64,000 nt of DNA from an uncultured Spirochaetales bacterium (GTDB taxonomy: Bacteria > Spirochaetota > Spirochaetia > Sphaerochaetales > Sphaerochaetaceae), in assembly GCA_944388965.1 (NCBI GenBank), contig CALXKL010000006.1:62001-126000 (forward strand), in the 5' to 3' direction. This document shows, piece after piece, positions 25,004 to 33,551 of this stretch. The notes beneath the pieces are model-generated. The model was not told where the DNA came from. It was given only the letters and a program-made list of their open reading frames with translations, and ran no database searches. Positions within the stretch are counted from its first letter, which is position 1. Each line of letters opens with the position of its first letter. A program made the translations under genes and the position numbers.

Positions 25004-26182
25004 ATGAAGAAACAATATGTCCGCAGAGTGCTGAATATGACCGGCAGCCTTGCGCGAAAATCACAGTTTCTGTTCGGCCCTCGCCAGACAGGAAAGACAA
25101 TGTGGATGGACAACGAGCTCACGACAGCCGCATTCCGCTTCAACCTGCTTGAATCGAATACCTATCAGCGCCTGGCGGTCGACCCATCATACCTGAGACA
25201 GGTTCTGCGCCGGGACTCATCGGAACAAGGACTGGTCATAATCGACGAAATCCAGAAGCTTCCCTCTCTGCTGGACGAGGTGCACAACCTGATCGAAACC
25301 ACTGGATTCAGATTCCTTCTGACAGGCTCGAGCGCCAGAAAACTTCGCGCGCAAGGAGTGAACCTGCTTGGTGGGAGAGCGGGATGGAAGGAAATGTATC
25401 CATTCGTCTATCCGGAGATCAGAGACATGGGCTATTCCCTGGACCGGATCTTCTCGAGCGGACTGGTTCCTTCCTGCTATCTGTCTGCGGCACCGGACGA
25501 AGAGCTTTCGGATTACATAGGTCTATATTTAAGTCAGGAGATTCAGCAGGAGGGGCTGGTCAGGAACCTGCCGGCGTTCTCTCGTTTTCTGGAAGTCGCC
25601 GCACTGGCCAATGCGGAGATGATCAACTGTGCAAACATCTCCAAGGAAGTCGGGATAAGTGCAACGGGAATATCAGAATGGTTCCGCATTCTCTACGATA
25701 CACTGGTCGGATTCGAAGTTCCGGCATTTCAGAAGACGAAGAAGAGGAAGACCTATGCTACATCGAAGTTCTATTTCTTCGATGTCGGGATTGTCCGTAG
25801 AATACTCGGGTTGGAAAGGATCCAGGAGAACACCGTCGAATTCGGAAAGTTCTTCGAATCCTACATCGCACATGAACTGAGAGCGTTCCTCGGATACGTC
25901 CTCGGCTACCATGACAAGGATGGACGTCTATGCTACTGGAGGACACTGTCGAATCAGGAAGTCGACTTCATCGTCGATGGCAAGCTGGCAATAGAGACGA
26001 AGACGACAAGACGCTATTCGAACTCCGACCTGAAAGGATTGAGAGCCTTGAAGGAAGAAGGAATCTGTCAGCGCCATATCCTCGTATGCAGGGAGGAGCA
26101 GCCGCTGATGAGCGATGATGGAATCGAGATTCTGCCATATAAGACGTTCCTCGAGGAGTTGTGGAGCCGCAGGTTTCTATGA
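25004..26182 (+). CDS. AAA_14/DUF4143 ATPase
   Basis: A 392-residue ATPase of the large, poorly understood AAA_14-DUF4143 family. Walker A FGPRQTGKT is near residues 24-32, Walker B LVIIDEIQKL near 77, sensor LLTGSSARKL near 105. The C-terminal DUF4143 region includes KFYFFDVGIVRRILG and FGKFFESYIAHELRAFL, and ends in a nuclease-like QEVDFIVDGKLAIETKTT (D-x-ExK pattern). Members are often in multiple copies and scattered as accessory genes. No ribosome site precedes ATG 25004; TAGAAT at 24992 suggests a leaderless message. Tandem repeats precede it, and a decayed copy of the aldolase 3' end follows it. Confidence 0.88.
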   Translation: MKKQYVRRVLNMTGSLARKSQFLFGPRQTGKTMWMDNELTTAAFRFNLLESNTYQRLAVDPSYLRQVLRRDSSEQGLVIIDEIQKLPSLLDEVHNLIETTGFRFLLTGSSARKLRAQGVNLLGGRAGWKEMYPFVYPEIRDMGYSLDRIFSSGLVPSCYLSAAPDEELSDYIGLYLSQEIQQEGLVRNLPAFSRFLEVAALANAEMINCANISKEVGISATGISEWFRILYDTLVGFEVPAFQKTKKRKTYATSKFYFFDVGIVRRILGLERIQENTVEFGKFFESYIAHELRAFLGYVLGYHDKDGRLCYWRTLSNQEVDFIVDGKLAIETKTTRRYSNSDLKGLRALKEEGICQRHILVCREEQPLMSDDGIEILPYKTFLEELWSRRFL

Positions 26183-26445
26183 CAGACATTGCAGCCTCAC
26201 GGCATTGGAATCAATCCGGCGCCTGAAACAGGACGTGTCGGGATCTTCGCCATCACTCTTTTCACAGGCTGATGGCCATCACCCGGCTTTCACACGGACG
26301 GCAGAGGATTGCCGACTGTTCTGTTTTCAACATTCCTATCCAGGAGTCTCCATCATCTAAGCGAAGCGAAAGGTGGAGAGGAATGGAGATTTGCCTGGCT
26401 GTACGGACAGCTCTCCTGTCCGGAATCAAGGCGATGGCGGCATGA
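26183..26445. other. Gap with aldolase fossil and hairpins
   Basis: No intact gene is seen. It contains the aldolase fossil (listed separately), a loose inverted repeat TCTCCA/TGGAGA (26347-26352 and 26374-26379), and a hairpin CGGACAG/CTGTCCG (26404-26422) lying 3' of the XRE gene but without a T run. Confidence 0.5.
26231..26323 (+). pseudogene. Decayed duplicate of the aldolase 3' end and terminator
   Basis: Bases 26231-26272 translate as GRVGIFAITLFTG-stop, matching the last codons of the aldolase (EEVGGFAIHLVKG-stop) at 8 of 13 residues. The match continues beyond the stop through GCTGAT-GCCATCAC and TTCACACGG into a mutated terminator (ACGGCAG-AGGAT-TGCCG) corresponding to 24850-24875. 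It is a fossil of a second aldolase copy or of a duplication when the DUF4143 gene arrived. Confidence 0.6.
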
Positions 26446-26862
26446 TTACAGATACCGCCTCTTGAGATCCGCGACCATCTGCTCTCCAAGGGTGGCGCCC
26501 TCGTCATCCATGACATAGCGTACCCCACTGGTCTCCTTCATGGACTCGGCAATCCTCACGAGCAGCACGACGTCCTCGTCACGGAGGCCTCTTGCAGCAC
26601 CGGCAAGAACATCCGTCATCGGGCCCGTGCTTTCCTCATGTACATGGCCTTCGCTTGAAAGCGACTCGACGTCCGTTCCAAGCGCACCTGCTATCTCAAG
26701 TGCGAACTCGAACGAGGGCGTCCTGTTCATCGCCTTCATGCTCATCAACGTATGGCTGCCATGCCCGCACTCACGTCCGAGCTCCTCCCAGGTCATGCCG
26801 CGGGCGTTTCTCACCTCATTGACGTTGTTCCAGAAGATTCTGGTGATGTCCTTGCCTTCCAT
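26446..26862 (-). CDS. XRE-family helix-turn-helix regulator
   Basis: A 138-residue DNA-binding protein. Residues about 10-65 form a lambda-repressor-like HTH (WNNVNEVRNARGMTWEELGRE, then SHTLMSMKAMNRTPSFEFALEIAGALG). The C-terminal 70 residues (VLAGAARGLRDEDVVLLVRIAESM) are helical and could mediate dimerisation. ATG 26862 is on the minus strand, head to head with the TnpB promoter 35 bases away, so it may repress that promoter or its own. Targets unknown. Confidence 0.75.
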   Translation of the reverse strand: MEGKDITRIFWNNVNEVRNARGMTWEELGRECGHGSHTLMSMKAMNRTPSFEFALEIAGALGTDVESLSSEGHVHEESTGPMTDVLAGAARGLRDEDVVLLVRIAESMKETSGVRYVMDDEGATLGEQMVADLKRRYL

Positions 26863-26896
26863 ACCATGGATGATAACATGGAATGCTGAACATGTG

Positions 26897-26925
26897 TTGA
26901 CATCATGTGTGAAGCAGTCTATATT
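26897..26925 (+). promoter_or_regulatory. Strong sigma-70 promoter upstream of tnpB
   Basis: TTGACA (26897-26902) and TATATT (26920-26925) with the optimal 17-base spacer, 55 bases before the tnpB start. Confidence 0.75.
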
Positions 26926-26932
26926 AATTATC

Positions 26933-26952
26933 GTTGATATGTTGTTATCAAC
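26933..26952. repeat. Hairpin in the tnpB leader, candidate IS left-end structure or operator
   Basis: Perfect 7-bp inverted repeat GTTGATA / TATCAAC with a six-base loop, between the promoter and the tnpB ribosome site. IS200/IS605 elements carry subterminal hairpins; an operator for the divergent XRE protein is the alternative. Confidence 0.45.
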
Positions 26953-26980
26953 AGAGATTCCCGTGGTCAGGAGGTTCCAG

Positions 26981-28231
26981 ATGGACGGTTGTCATCCGGA
27001 TTCCGTGGTGGTATCCAAGTGCATGGAATTCCGTATAAGGCCGACCATTGAGCAGAAGATCCTCATCTGGAAGACCTTCGGATGCTGCCGCTTCGTCTGG
27101 AATCATCTCCTTGATGAGCGCATCAGCCATGAGAAGGTTAACAAAGGCAAGCTCCTCAATACTACTCCTGCACATCTGAAGAAGGATAACCCATTCCTTT
27201 CAGAAGTTGATTCGATGGCTCTCTGCAATGTACAGCTGAATCTTAACCAGGCATGCAGAAGGCTCTTCCCGAAAGGAAGGGCTCCGAAGTTCAGAGCCAA
27301 GGGAAAGGATAAAAGGTCATACACCACCAACTGGATAAACAACAACATCGAGATAGTTCACAAGAGCGATATAGAGAACTATATCAAGCTGCCGAAACTC
27401 GGAAGAGTGCGCATCATACTCCACCGTAGCATACCGGATGAGTGGAGGATGAAGCATGCGACGATAAAGGAGACGGCAAGCGGGAAGTTCTTCATATCCC
27501 TCACCTTCGATGTGGAGATAAGACCAAAGGAGCCGATGAAGGAGTTCGACAAGGTCGAGGCCTTCGATTATTCCCTGCCTTCTCTTGTCGTCTCTGCATC
27601 AGGGGAGAATGACATCACATCCGATGACATCCGCTGGTACCGCAATCTTGAGAATAGGATTGCAAAGGAGCAGAGGAAGCTTTCGAGGATGCAGTATGGC
27701 TCAAGGAATTACTGGGAGCAGAAACACAAGATCGGGAAGCTTCACGAGAAGGCGAGGAACAGGAGGAAGGACTTCCTGCACAAGCTCTCCCGGAAGGTCT
27801 CCGATTCCTTCGATGCCGTAGTGGTGGAGGACATCAATCTCCAGCACATGTCTCAGGCCCTGAACTTCGGCAAGAGCGTATACGACAACGGCTACGGGCT
27901 GCTGAGAAACATGCTTGCCTACAAGCTTGAGGAACAGGGAGAGGTGCTTGTGAAGGTGGACAGGTTCTTCCCCTCCTCAAAGCGCTGTTCCGTGTGTCAT
28001 GAAGTGAACCATGATCTCAAGCTCTCGGACAGGCAGTGGACATGCCCATCCTGCGGTACACATCACGACAGAGACAAGAACAGTTGTAAGAACCTGCTGG
28101 ATGAGGGTAAAGACATCCTTAACCGCTGGACTGGCGGGGATAGCTCATTGATACTGGCACCATCAGGGGTCTTGAGTGGGAAGAAGCTCCATCCTCAGGC
28201 TCGCTACAATGTGAGACAGGATGGAGAGTAG
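26981..28231 (+). CDS. tnpB: TnpB (IS605 OrfB-like RNA-guided nuclease), no TnpA
   Basis: A 416-residue TnpB. The N-terminal helix region EFRIRPTIEQKILIWKTFG is typical. RuvC catalytic residues can be placed: Asp 196 (AFDYS, where GIDLG is usual), Glu 283 (VVVEDIN) and Asp 363 (HHDRDKN). A zinc ribbon CSVC / CPSC at 336-339 and 355-358 sits before the last. It therefore looks intact. ATG 26981 follows CAGGAGG; a later ATG at 27023 lacks a ribosome site. TnpB proteins are guided by an omega RNA overlapping the 3' end of the gene; a hairpin is present there (28187-28226). No TnpA transposase is nearby, so it is a solo or immobilised copy. Confidence 0.9.
   Translation: MDGCHPDSVVVSKCMEFRIRPTIEQKILIWKTFGCCRFVWNHLLDERISHEKVNKGKLLNTTPAHLKKDNPFLSEVDSMALCNVQLNLNQACRRLFPKGRAPKFRAKGKDKRSYTTNWINNNIEIVHKSDIENYIKLPKLGRVRIILHRSIPDEWRMKHATIKETASGKFFISLTFDVEIRPKEPMKEFDKVEAFDYSLPSLVVSASGENDITSDDIRWYRNLENRIAKEQRKLSRMQYGSRNYWEQKHKIGKLHEKARNRRKDFLHKLSRKVSDSFDAVVVEDINLQHMSQALNFGKSVYDNGYGLLRNMLAYKLEEQGEVLVKVDRFFPSSKRCSVCHEVNHDLKLSDRQWTCPSCGTHHDRDKNSCKNLLDEGKDILNRWTGGDSSLILAPSGVLSGKKLHPQARYNVRQDGE
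28187..28226 (+). ncRNA. Candidate omega RNA 3' hairpin at the tnpB end
   Basis: CTCCATCCT (28187-28195) and AGGATGGAG (28218-28226) form a perfect 9-bp stem inside the last codons of tnpB, with a short inner CTC/GAG pairing. Its place fits the right-end structure of IS605-type elements, where the omega RNA scaffold ends and the guide follows. The exact element boundary cannot be fixed by eye. Confidence 0.45.
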
Positions 28232-28387
28232 GTCACCATTTTCCAAGCCAGGAGGAATCCACCTCGCCACCGAATTCCCGAACCCCCTGCCTGTGCAAAA
28301 TGACCGGAAAAAGTCATGTGAAAACAAGAGCGCGACAGTCATCCCGTTGCGCTCTATTCATGTCCACAAGTACATGGTGGAAGAATC

Positions 28388-29707
28388 TCAGTCCTCCATC
28401 ACGATCTCCTGTTCGACGCCGTCGACATGCACGTTCTCCAGCTCGAGGTTCTCTACGAAGCGCAGCCTTATTCCGCGCTGGTCTATCTCGGGCAGGCCGA
28501 GGAACATGTCACTCTGCGACACCGGCACCAGATTCTGTGAAGCGACGGCGAAATGGCAGTCGCGGATCTTCACGTTGGACACCTTCATCTCGGGCAGGCC
28601 TACTATCATGGCGGCGGATGCACGGGCACCGGTGCCATGACAGCCCGTGATCTCGAGGTTGTACAGGCTGGGCGTCTCGTCCGTCACGGGCTGAGGATCG
28701 AGCGAGAAGCACGACATGTCGTTGCAGCCGCAGCGGTAGTACATGTTCACGGCCAGAGGGCACAGGTTGTCGTTCATCGTCAGATTCCTGAAGACCAGGT
28801 CGTGGATGTTTCCGCCCCGCCCTCTTCTCGACTTGATCCTGATGCCACGGTCGGTTCCGTCGAAGATGCAGTCGCTGACCTCGATGTGGTCGATTCCCGC
28901 GGCGGTCTCGCTTCCGATGACGGCGCCTCCGTGGGCGGCCTTGACCGTGCATCCACGGATCACGACGCGTGATGTCGGGGCGGCGTCCTCGATGCCGCTC
29001 CTGCCCGAGCCGCTCTTGAGCGCGATGCCGTCGTCACCGACATGGACGAAGCAGGACTCGACGACCACATCCGTGCAGCTCTCGATGTCGATGCCATCCG
29101 TGTTAGGTGCATCGGCAGGATTCTCTATCCTGAGGTCCCTGAGCACGATGTGGTCGGAGAACACGGGATGGATGGTCCAGAACGGGCTGTCGACTATCGT
29201 GAGGCCCTCGATCGTCACGCCGCTGGACTCGTGGATCTGCACCAGAGGCGGCCTGAGGAACTGGACCTGACGGCCACCGCCACCTCCGGGCTGGTCCTCG
29301 TAGCCGGGGTTGAGGGATGCGAACATCCTCTCGATGTCGGTCTGCGGACCGTCTGCGGCATTGCGCCTGAGGTTCGCCTGGTCCCACCAGGCCTGGCCGC
29401 TTCCGTCTATCGTGCCCTTTCCCGTGATGGTGACGTTCCTCGCCCCGTCGATGTAGAGGCAGGGGTGCATGCAGTGGCACTTCACTCCCTCCCAGCGGGT
29501 GTACACGGGTCCGTAGAGGGAAAAGTCCGGGATGAACTTCAGCACGGCCCCCTCCTCGAACTCGATGCGGGTGTCTTCGTGGACCGTCAGCGGGCCCGTC
29601 ATGTAGACGCCCTTGAGAAGGACGAGCGTCCCCTTCATGTCAAGCAGCTCCTGCAGTGCGGCGGTGTTGTCCGTCCTGCCGTCTCCGTAAAGTCTGTATT
29701 CCTTCAT
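28388..29707 (-). CDS. GH28 polygalacturonase (probable exo-type)
   Basis: A 439-residue right-handed beta-helix glycosidase that hydrolyses galacturonan. GH28 catalytic motifs in order: APNTDGIDIES with the first Asp, HVGDDGIALKSG with the Asp pair, AHGGAVIGSE in place of GHG, and RGIRIKSRRGRGG. No signal peptide is seen, so it probably acts on imported oligogalacturonides, consistent with exo-polygalacturonases of gut bacteria. ATG 29707 follows GGAGGG. It is divergent from a sugar isomerase, sharing an intergenic palindrome at 29739. It supplies galacturonate to UxaC. Confidence 0.93.
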   Translation of the reverse strand: MKEYRLYGDGRTDNTAALQELLDMKGTLVLLKGVYMTGPLTVHEDTRIEFEEGAVLKFIPDFSLYGPVYTRWEGVKCHCMHPCLYIDGARNVTITGKGTIDGSGQAWWDQANLRRNAADGPQTDIERMFASLNPGYEDQPGGGGGRQVQFLRPPLVQIHESSGVTIEGLTIVDSPFWTIHPVFSDHIVLRDLRIENPADAPNTDGIDIESCTDVVVESCFVHVGDDGIALKSGSGRSGIEDAAPTSRVVIRGCTVKAAHGGAVIGSETAAGIDHIEVSDCIFDGTDRGIRIKSRRGRGGNIHDLVFRNLTMNDNLCPLAVNMYYRCGCNDMSCFSLDPQPVTDETPSLYNLEITGCHGTGARASAAMIVGLPEMKVSNVKIRDCHFAVASQNLVPVSQSDMFLGLPEIDQRGIRLRFVENLELENVHVDGVEQEIVMED

Positions 29708-29738
29708 CTCGGACCCCCTCCTGGAAGGTCGTTCCTTT

Positions 29739-29754
29739 ACAAGGCAAGCCTTGT
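29739..29754. promoter_or_regulatory. Palindrome between the polygalacturonase and isomerase genes
   Basis: ACAAGGC-AA-GCCTTGT, a perfect 7-bp inverted repeat centred between the two divergent genes (start codons 63 bases apart). A candidate operator. It does not resemble the GAAAC-N3-GTTTC motif, so a different regulator is implied. Confidence 0.45.
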
Positions 29755-29770
29755 GAAATATTCTTCATTC

Positions 29771-30649
29771 ATGAACGAAATCGGATTCCGAGCCCATGAC
29801 TTCGGATCCTTCGCAAGCGCGAAGGAACTCGCATCGTGCGTCTCGTCGGTGAAGTCTCCGGCGACCATACAGCTGGCCATCGGCAAGGTCCTCAAGCCCT
29901 CCAGGGCCTGGAGGGAATGGGACGAGGAGTACATCTCGTCCATCAGGGACGACCTCGCCTCTTATGGCGTGCATGTCGCAGTCGTGGGCTGCTACATCAA
30001 CCCCGTGCATCCGGATGAGGACGAAAGACGGGCGAACATCGAACGCTTCACCCGCTCGCTCGAACTCAACCGTGCCTTCGGCTGCCGCATAGTCGGCACC
30101 GAGACGGGAAGCTGGAGCCCCGACATCTCCTACAGCTGCAGGACCTATGACGAGAAGGTCTTCTCCGTCTTCATGGACTCCCTCGAGCAGATGGTCGCCT
30201 CCGCCGAGGCAAACGATGCCATATGCGCGATAGAGGCCGTCAGCCACAGGCATACGATCTGCTCCGTCGAGAGGATGGCCAGAGTGCTCGAGCTGGTTCC
30301 AAGCGACCACCTGAAGGTGATCTACGACCCGGTGAACCTCGTCCCGATAGACGGCATCGCCGAGAAGGACGGAAGCCATCGCGAAAGGCCTTCGGCCGAA
30401 GCCCAGACGGACTTCGTGCGCCAGGCTCTCGACGCCTTCGGCGACAGGATCTGCGCAATCCACTGCAAGGACTACGTCCTGGACGACAACGGGTTCAAGA
30501 AGGGGGACATCCCTGCCCTGACCGGTGTCTTCGACTGGCAAGACGCTTTCAAAGAACTCGCAGCAAGGTCCATCGATGTGCCGGTGCTCCTGGAGAACCA
30601 CAATCCGGCTACACTGCCAGAGACATTGTGCGCCCTAGGTAGATTCTAA
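29771..30649 (+). CDS. Sugar phosphate isomerase/epimerase-like TIM-barrel protein
   Basis: A 292-residue protein of the xylose-isomerase-like/AP-endonuclease-2 superfamily. Metal-ligand positions are suggested by RIVGTETGSW, ICAIEAVSHRH, KVIYDPVNLVP, ICAIHCKDYVL and PVLLENHNP, spaced as in a TIM barrel. ATG 29771 gives the expected N-terminus (MNEIGFRAHDFG); the frame runs on upstream as antisense to the polygalacturonase. No ribosome site is evident. Paired divergently with GH28, it may handle a sugar from pectin, but the reaction cannot be told from sequence. Confidence 0.83.
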   Translation: MNEIGFRAHDFGSFASAKELASCVSSVKSPATIQLAIGKVLKPSRAWREWDEEYISSIRDDLASYGVHVAVVGCYINPVHPDEDERRANIERFTRSLELNRAFGCRIVGTETGSWSPDISYSCRTYDEKVFSVFMDSLEQMVASAEANDAICAIEAVSHRHTICSVERMARVLELVPSDHLKVIYDPVNLVPIDGIAEKDGSHRERPSAEAQTDFVRQALDAFGDRICAIHCKDYVLDDNGFKKGDIPALTGVFDWQDAFKELAARSIDVPVLLENHNPATLPETLCALGRF

Positions 30650-30690
30650 CCCCCGGGTGCGAATCCTAAGCATACCTTGTTTTGCACTTT

Positions 30691-31839
30691 TCAGTACTGG
30701 AACAGGTCCGGCTGGGAGAACGTCACCGGCCTCCTGTTGTCCGCAAGCGTCTTCTCCATGTACGGAATGTCGAGTTCGAGGTCGAAAACGATCCTGTTCA
30801 GTAGCTGCTCGGAGATCAGGTTCTGCTCGCAGAACAGATAGCACAGGGCCTTCTCGGCGATGAAGCCGGGTCGCAGGCTGTTCATGTACCTCTCCCCCTC
30901 CTCGTCGTCTCCGTAGCGCATCTCCAGGTTCCTGTACAGCTGCGAGGTGCGTATCGACGAGTGCAACGCCTCCATCTCACGGAGCAGTGGAGCCGTATCG
31001 CCACGGCTGGCGCTCTCGCCCAGAGGCTTCAGCGTGAAGAACGTGTATTCCTTGCCAGGCAGGTAGTGGTGCCTGTCGCAACGTGACGCGTAGTTGGGCT
31101 CGGCCATGCTCTGCTTGACCCTGTCTCCACCCACGACGATCAGGGGGTCGAAGAACAGCGCCGGACATTCCAGTCCGTCGACGCTGTAGTAGCGGTATGT
31201 GTAGAAGGCCGCGTCCATGCAGTCCGGATGCTCGCAGTATGCGGTCAGCGGGATGACGTCCGTGGCGATGTCCAGCATGAGACGGGCCGTGTTGTTGAAC
31301 AGGTCGCGTCTGAAGTTCAGCACCAGCGTGGGGAAGATGAACATGCAGCCCTTCTCCATCGAGGCGTTGCGCACCACGTATGCAAGGCGCTCGTCGAAGA
31401 ACGAGGCCTCGTCTATGATGTAAGTCCCAACCGTCGGGTTGTCGCGGATGACCTGCTCCAGGCCGAACGAGTCGCGGATGCGTGCGATGTTCTCGCCGCA
31501 GCGCACGTAGCCGCTACGGTATGCAAGAGCGTCGTCAGGGTAGTCCGTGAAGCGCGTGCCGTCTATCTCGGAGCGGATGAAGAATATGTTCCTGCGGTCC
31601 ACGTCCCCGGTGCTGGTCAGCTGTCCGACCCTCCCGCTCTTGGTCTGGGCGACGGCGGCGTCGCGCCACACCCTGGCTGCGAACTCCGTCTTGCCTGAAC
31701 CCATCGGTCCTATCAGCAGGACGCGGCGGCCGGGCTTCGTGAAGTCGAAGTGGGTGAACGTGTCATGCACGCTGAGAGTCGGAAAGCCCAGCGACTTGAG
31801 GAAGTCCTCGCTGGAGGGCTGTCGCTCAATAGTCGGCAT
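30691..31839 (-). CDS. Thymidine-kinase-like P-loop protein with long C-terminal extension
   Basis: A 382-residue protein resembling type II thymidine kinases: P-loop [14 protein letters not shown] near residues 44-57, Walker B-like [15 protein letters not shown], and a zinc-ribbon-like [17 protein letters not shown] followed later by [10 protein letters not shown]. Classical enzymes are about 190-220 residues. Here loops are enlarged and about 120 residues follow the zinc region ([18 protein letters not shown] onward). ATG 31839 with AGGGGAG lies inside the end of deoC (14-base overlap), so the two are coupled. deoC supports deoxynucleoside salvage, but kinase activity is an inference and it may be a distinct P-loop family. 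Confidence 0.68.
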   Translation of the reverse strand: MPTIERQPSSEDFLKSLGFPTLSVHDTFTHFDFTKPGRRVLLIGPMGSGKTEFAARVWRDAAVAQTKSGRVGQLTSTGDVDRRNIFFIRSEIDGTRFTDYPDDALAYRSGYVRCGENIARIRDSFGLEQVIRDNPTVGTYIIDEASFFDERLAYVVRNASMEKGCMFIFPTLVLNFRRDLFNNTARLMLDIATDVIPLTAYCEHPDCMDAAFYTYRYYSVDGLECPALFFDPLIVVGGDRVKQSMAEPNYASRCDRHHYLPGKEYTFFTLKPLGESASRGDTAPLLREMEALHSSIRTSQLYRNLEMRYGDDEEGERYMNSLRPGFIAEKALCYLFCEQNLISEQLLNRIVFDLELDIPYMEKTLADNRRPVTFSQPDLFQY

Positions 31840-32488
31840 CGGACGACTCCCCTTTCGCGATGGCGACACCTGCAGAGCAGCCCAGACGGCTGGCCCCCGC
31901 CTCCACCATCGCCCTTGCGCTCTCGGCGTCCCTTATTCCGCCGGAAGCCTTGACGCCGACATCGGCGCCGACGGTACTCCTCATCAGGGAGACTGCATGC
32001 ACGGTGGCTCCGCCCTTGGAGAAGCCCGTGCTGGTCTTGACGAAGTCGGCACCGGCCCTGACGGCTGTCCGGCATGCCCTGACGATCTCGTCGTCGGTGA
32101 GCAGACAGGTCTCGAGTATGACCTTCAGGACCTTGCCCTTGCAGGCTTCGCGCACGGCCATGATGTCGTCCAGAACGCCATCCCAGTCGCCGTCCTTGAC
32201 ATAGCCCACGTTGATGACCATGTCGATCTCGTCCGCACCGTCCTCGACGGCAGACCTGGTCTCATCCGCCTTGGCGCGGGTCGACATGGCTCCAAGAGGG
32301 AAGCCCACGACGGTGCACACCTTCACGGGACAGCCTTCGAGAAGCGTCCGGGCCTGGGCCACGCGGCACGAGTTCACGCAAACGGATGCGAAGGAGTATT
32401 CACGCGCCTCCTGGCACAGTCTGGCGATCTGGGCGGATGTGGCATCCGCCGCAAGCAGGGTATGGTCGATGATGGATGTGAGCTTCAT
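31826..32488 (-). CDS. deoC: Deoxyribose-phosphate aldolase
   Basis: Cleaves 2-deoxyribose 5-phosphate to acetaldehyde and glyceraldehyde 3-phosphate in deoxynucleoside breakdown. The 220-residue length is standard. [11 protein letters not shown] at the start, [11 protein letters not shown] with the catalytic Asp, and [14 protein letters not shown] with Schiff-base Lys 151 are diagnostic. ATG 32488 follows GGAGGA. The thymidine-kinase-like gene overlaps its 3' end, suggesting a two-gene salvage operon. Confidence 0.96.
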   Translation of the reverse strand: MKLTSIIDHTLLAADATSAQIARLCQEAREYSFASVCVNSCRVAQARTLLEGCPVKVCTVVGFPLGAMSTRAKADETRSAVEDGADEIDMVINVGYVKDGDWDGVLDDIMAVREACKGKVLKVILETCLLTDDEIVRACRTAVRAGADFVKTSTGFSKGGATVHAVSLMRSTVGADVGVKASGGIRDAESARAMVEAGASRLGCSAGVAIAKGESSDADY

Positions 32489-32576
32489 GGCTGTTCCTCC
32501 TTGGCAGGGTCCTTTCAGGCTACTTCAAAAGAGTGAGGCTTGCAACTGGAATCCAAGCTGACTTATTCTTTGTGCC

Positions 32577-33551
32577 ATGCTCTCATTCCTTACGAACAAC
32601 TACACCTGGATACTCGTCCTCATACTCCTGATCAACATGTCGCAACGCAGGATCCCCGACAGCGGCAGGAAGCGCGTCGCGCTTATCTGGATCGCCGCGA
32701 TCACGCTGGTGTACTACATGATAGTCGTGGTCAGCGCCATGTTCGCCGAGCCGTGGCCGACCATCGGCGTATGGGGCGGCCTTGCGCTCATGCTGGTGGC
32801 GATCATCGTCTTCCGCGACCGCGTATGGCCGTTCAGGCTCCACTGCAGGGACTGCAGAAAGAGGCTGAAATGGGAGTTCGTCATCGGGCATGACGACAAC
32901 CTGTGCCAGGACTGCCACGACAAGCGGCATCCCGAGGAGGCGGAGGCCAGGAAGGAGCGCGAGAGGCAGAAGCAGGAAGCGGCAAGACCCCGCGAGGAGG
33001 TCCTCAACGAATCCTACTCGAAGGCCAAAAGCGTAGAGGAGATCGACTGGGACATCTGGGAGCCCAACCACCGCTGTGTCATCACATACGTCCAGCGTGG
33101 CGACCAGCTGCTGTTCATAGAGAAGAAACGCGGCCTGGGAGACGGCTATTTCAACGCCCCGGGCGGCCACATCGAGGAGACCGAGACGGCGGACGAGGCC
33201 GCCGTGAGGGAGACGAAGGAGGAGACCGGCGTCGACATCAAGGACCTGGACTACCGGGGCACGCTGCGCTTCCAGTTCAGCGACGGCACCAGGGAGATCG
33301 GCTACGTCTACTTCGCCACCTACGCAGGAGGCGAGCTTGCCGAATGCGACGAGGCACGCCCGTTCTGGGTGTCCAGAGACGCCATTCCCTACGAGAACAT
33401 GTGGGAGGACGACCGGCTCTGGCTGCCTGCGGCCCTCGAGGGCAGACGCTTCGACGCACAGTTCATCTTCGACGACAGGAAGATGATCTCGAACCGCGTG
33501 GAGATCCTCGACGAAGGGGACGGCGATGAAGAGACTTCTGGAGAGGGCTGA
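32577..33551 (+). CDS. Nudix hydrolase with N-terminal membrane helices and zinc-ribbon-like linker
   Basis: A 324-residue three-part protein. Residues 1-80 have three hydrophobic helices (YTWILVLILLINM, VALIWIAAITLVYYMIVVVSAM, VWGGLALMLVAIIVF). Residues about 88-115 hold paired CRDC and CQDC, a likely zinc ribbon, then a charged helical linker. Residues from about 165 form a Nudix domain, with the box starting GGHIEETETADEAAVR and ending ETKEETGVD, like MutT/8-oxo-dGTPase members. Membrane-tethered Nudix enzymes are uncommon. ATG 32577 has no clear ribosome site. The stop overlaps yigZ by 26 bases. Confidence 0.82.
   Translation: MLSFLTNNYTWILVLILLINMSQRRIPDSGRKRVALIWIAAITLVYYMIVVVSAMFAEPWPTIGVWGGLALMLVAIIVFRDRVWPFRLHCRDCRKRLKWEFVIGHDDNLCQDCHDKRHPEEAEARKERERQKQEAARPREEVLNESYSKAKSVEEIDWDIWEPNHRCVITYVQRGDQLLFIEKKRGLGDGYFNAPGGHIEETETADEAAVRETKEETGVDIKDLDYRGTLRFQFSDGTREIGYVYFATYAGGELAECDEARPFWVSRDAIPYENMWEDDRLWLPAALEGRRFDAQFIFDDRKMISNRVEILDEGDGDEETSGEG

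Noticed and set aside
26540-26980. N-terminal extension of the TnpB frame
   Set aside because: It runs antisense through the XRE regulator, and ATG 26981 has CAGGAGG and a consensus promoter upstream.
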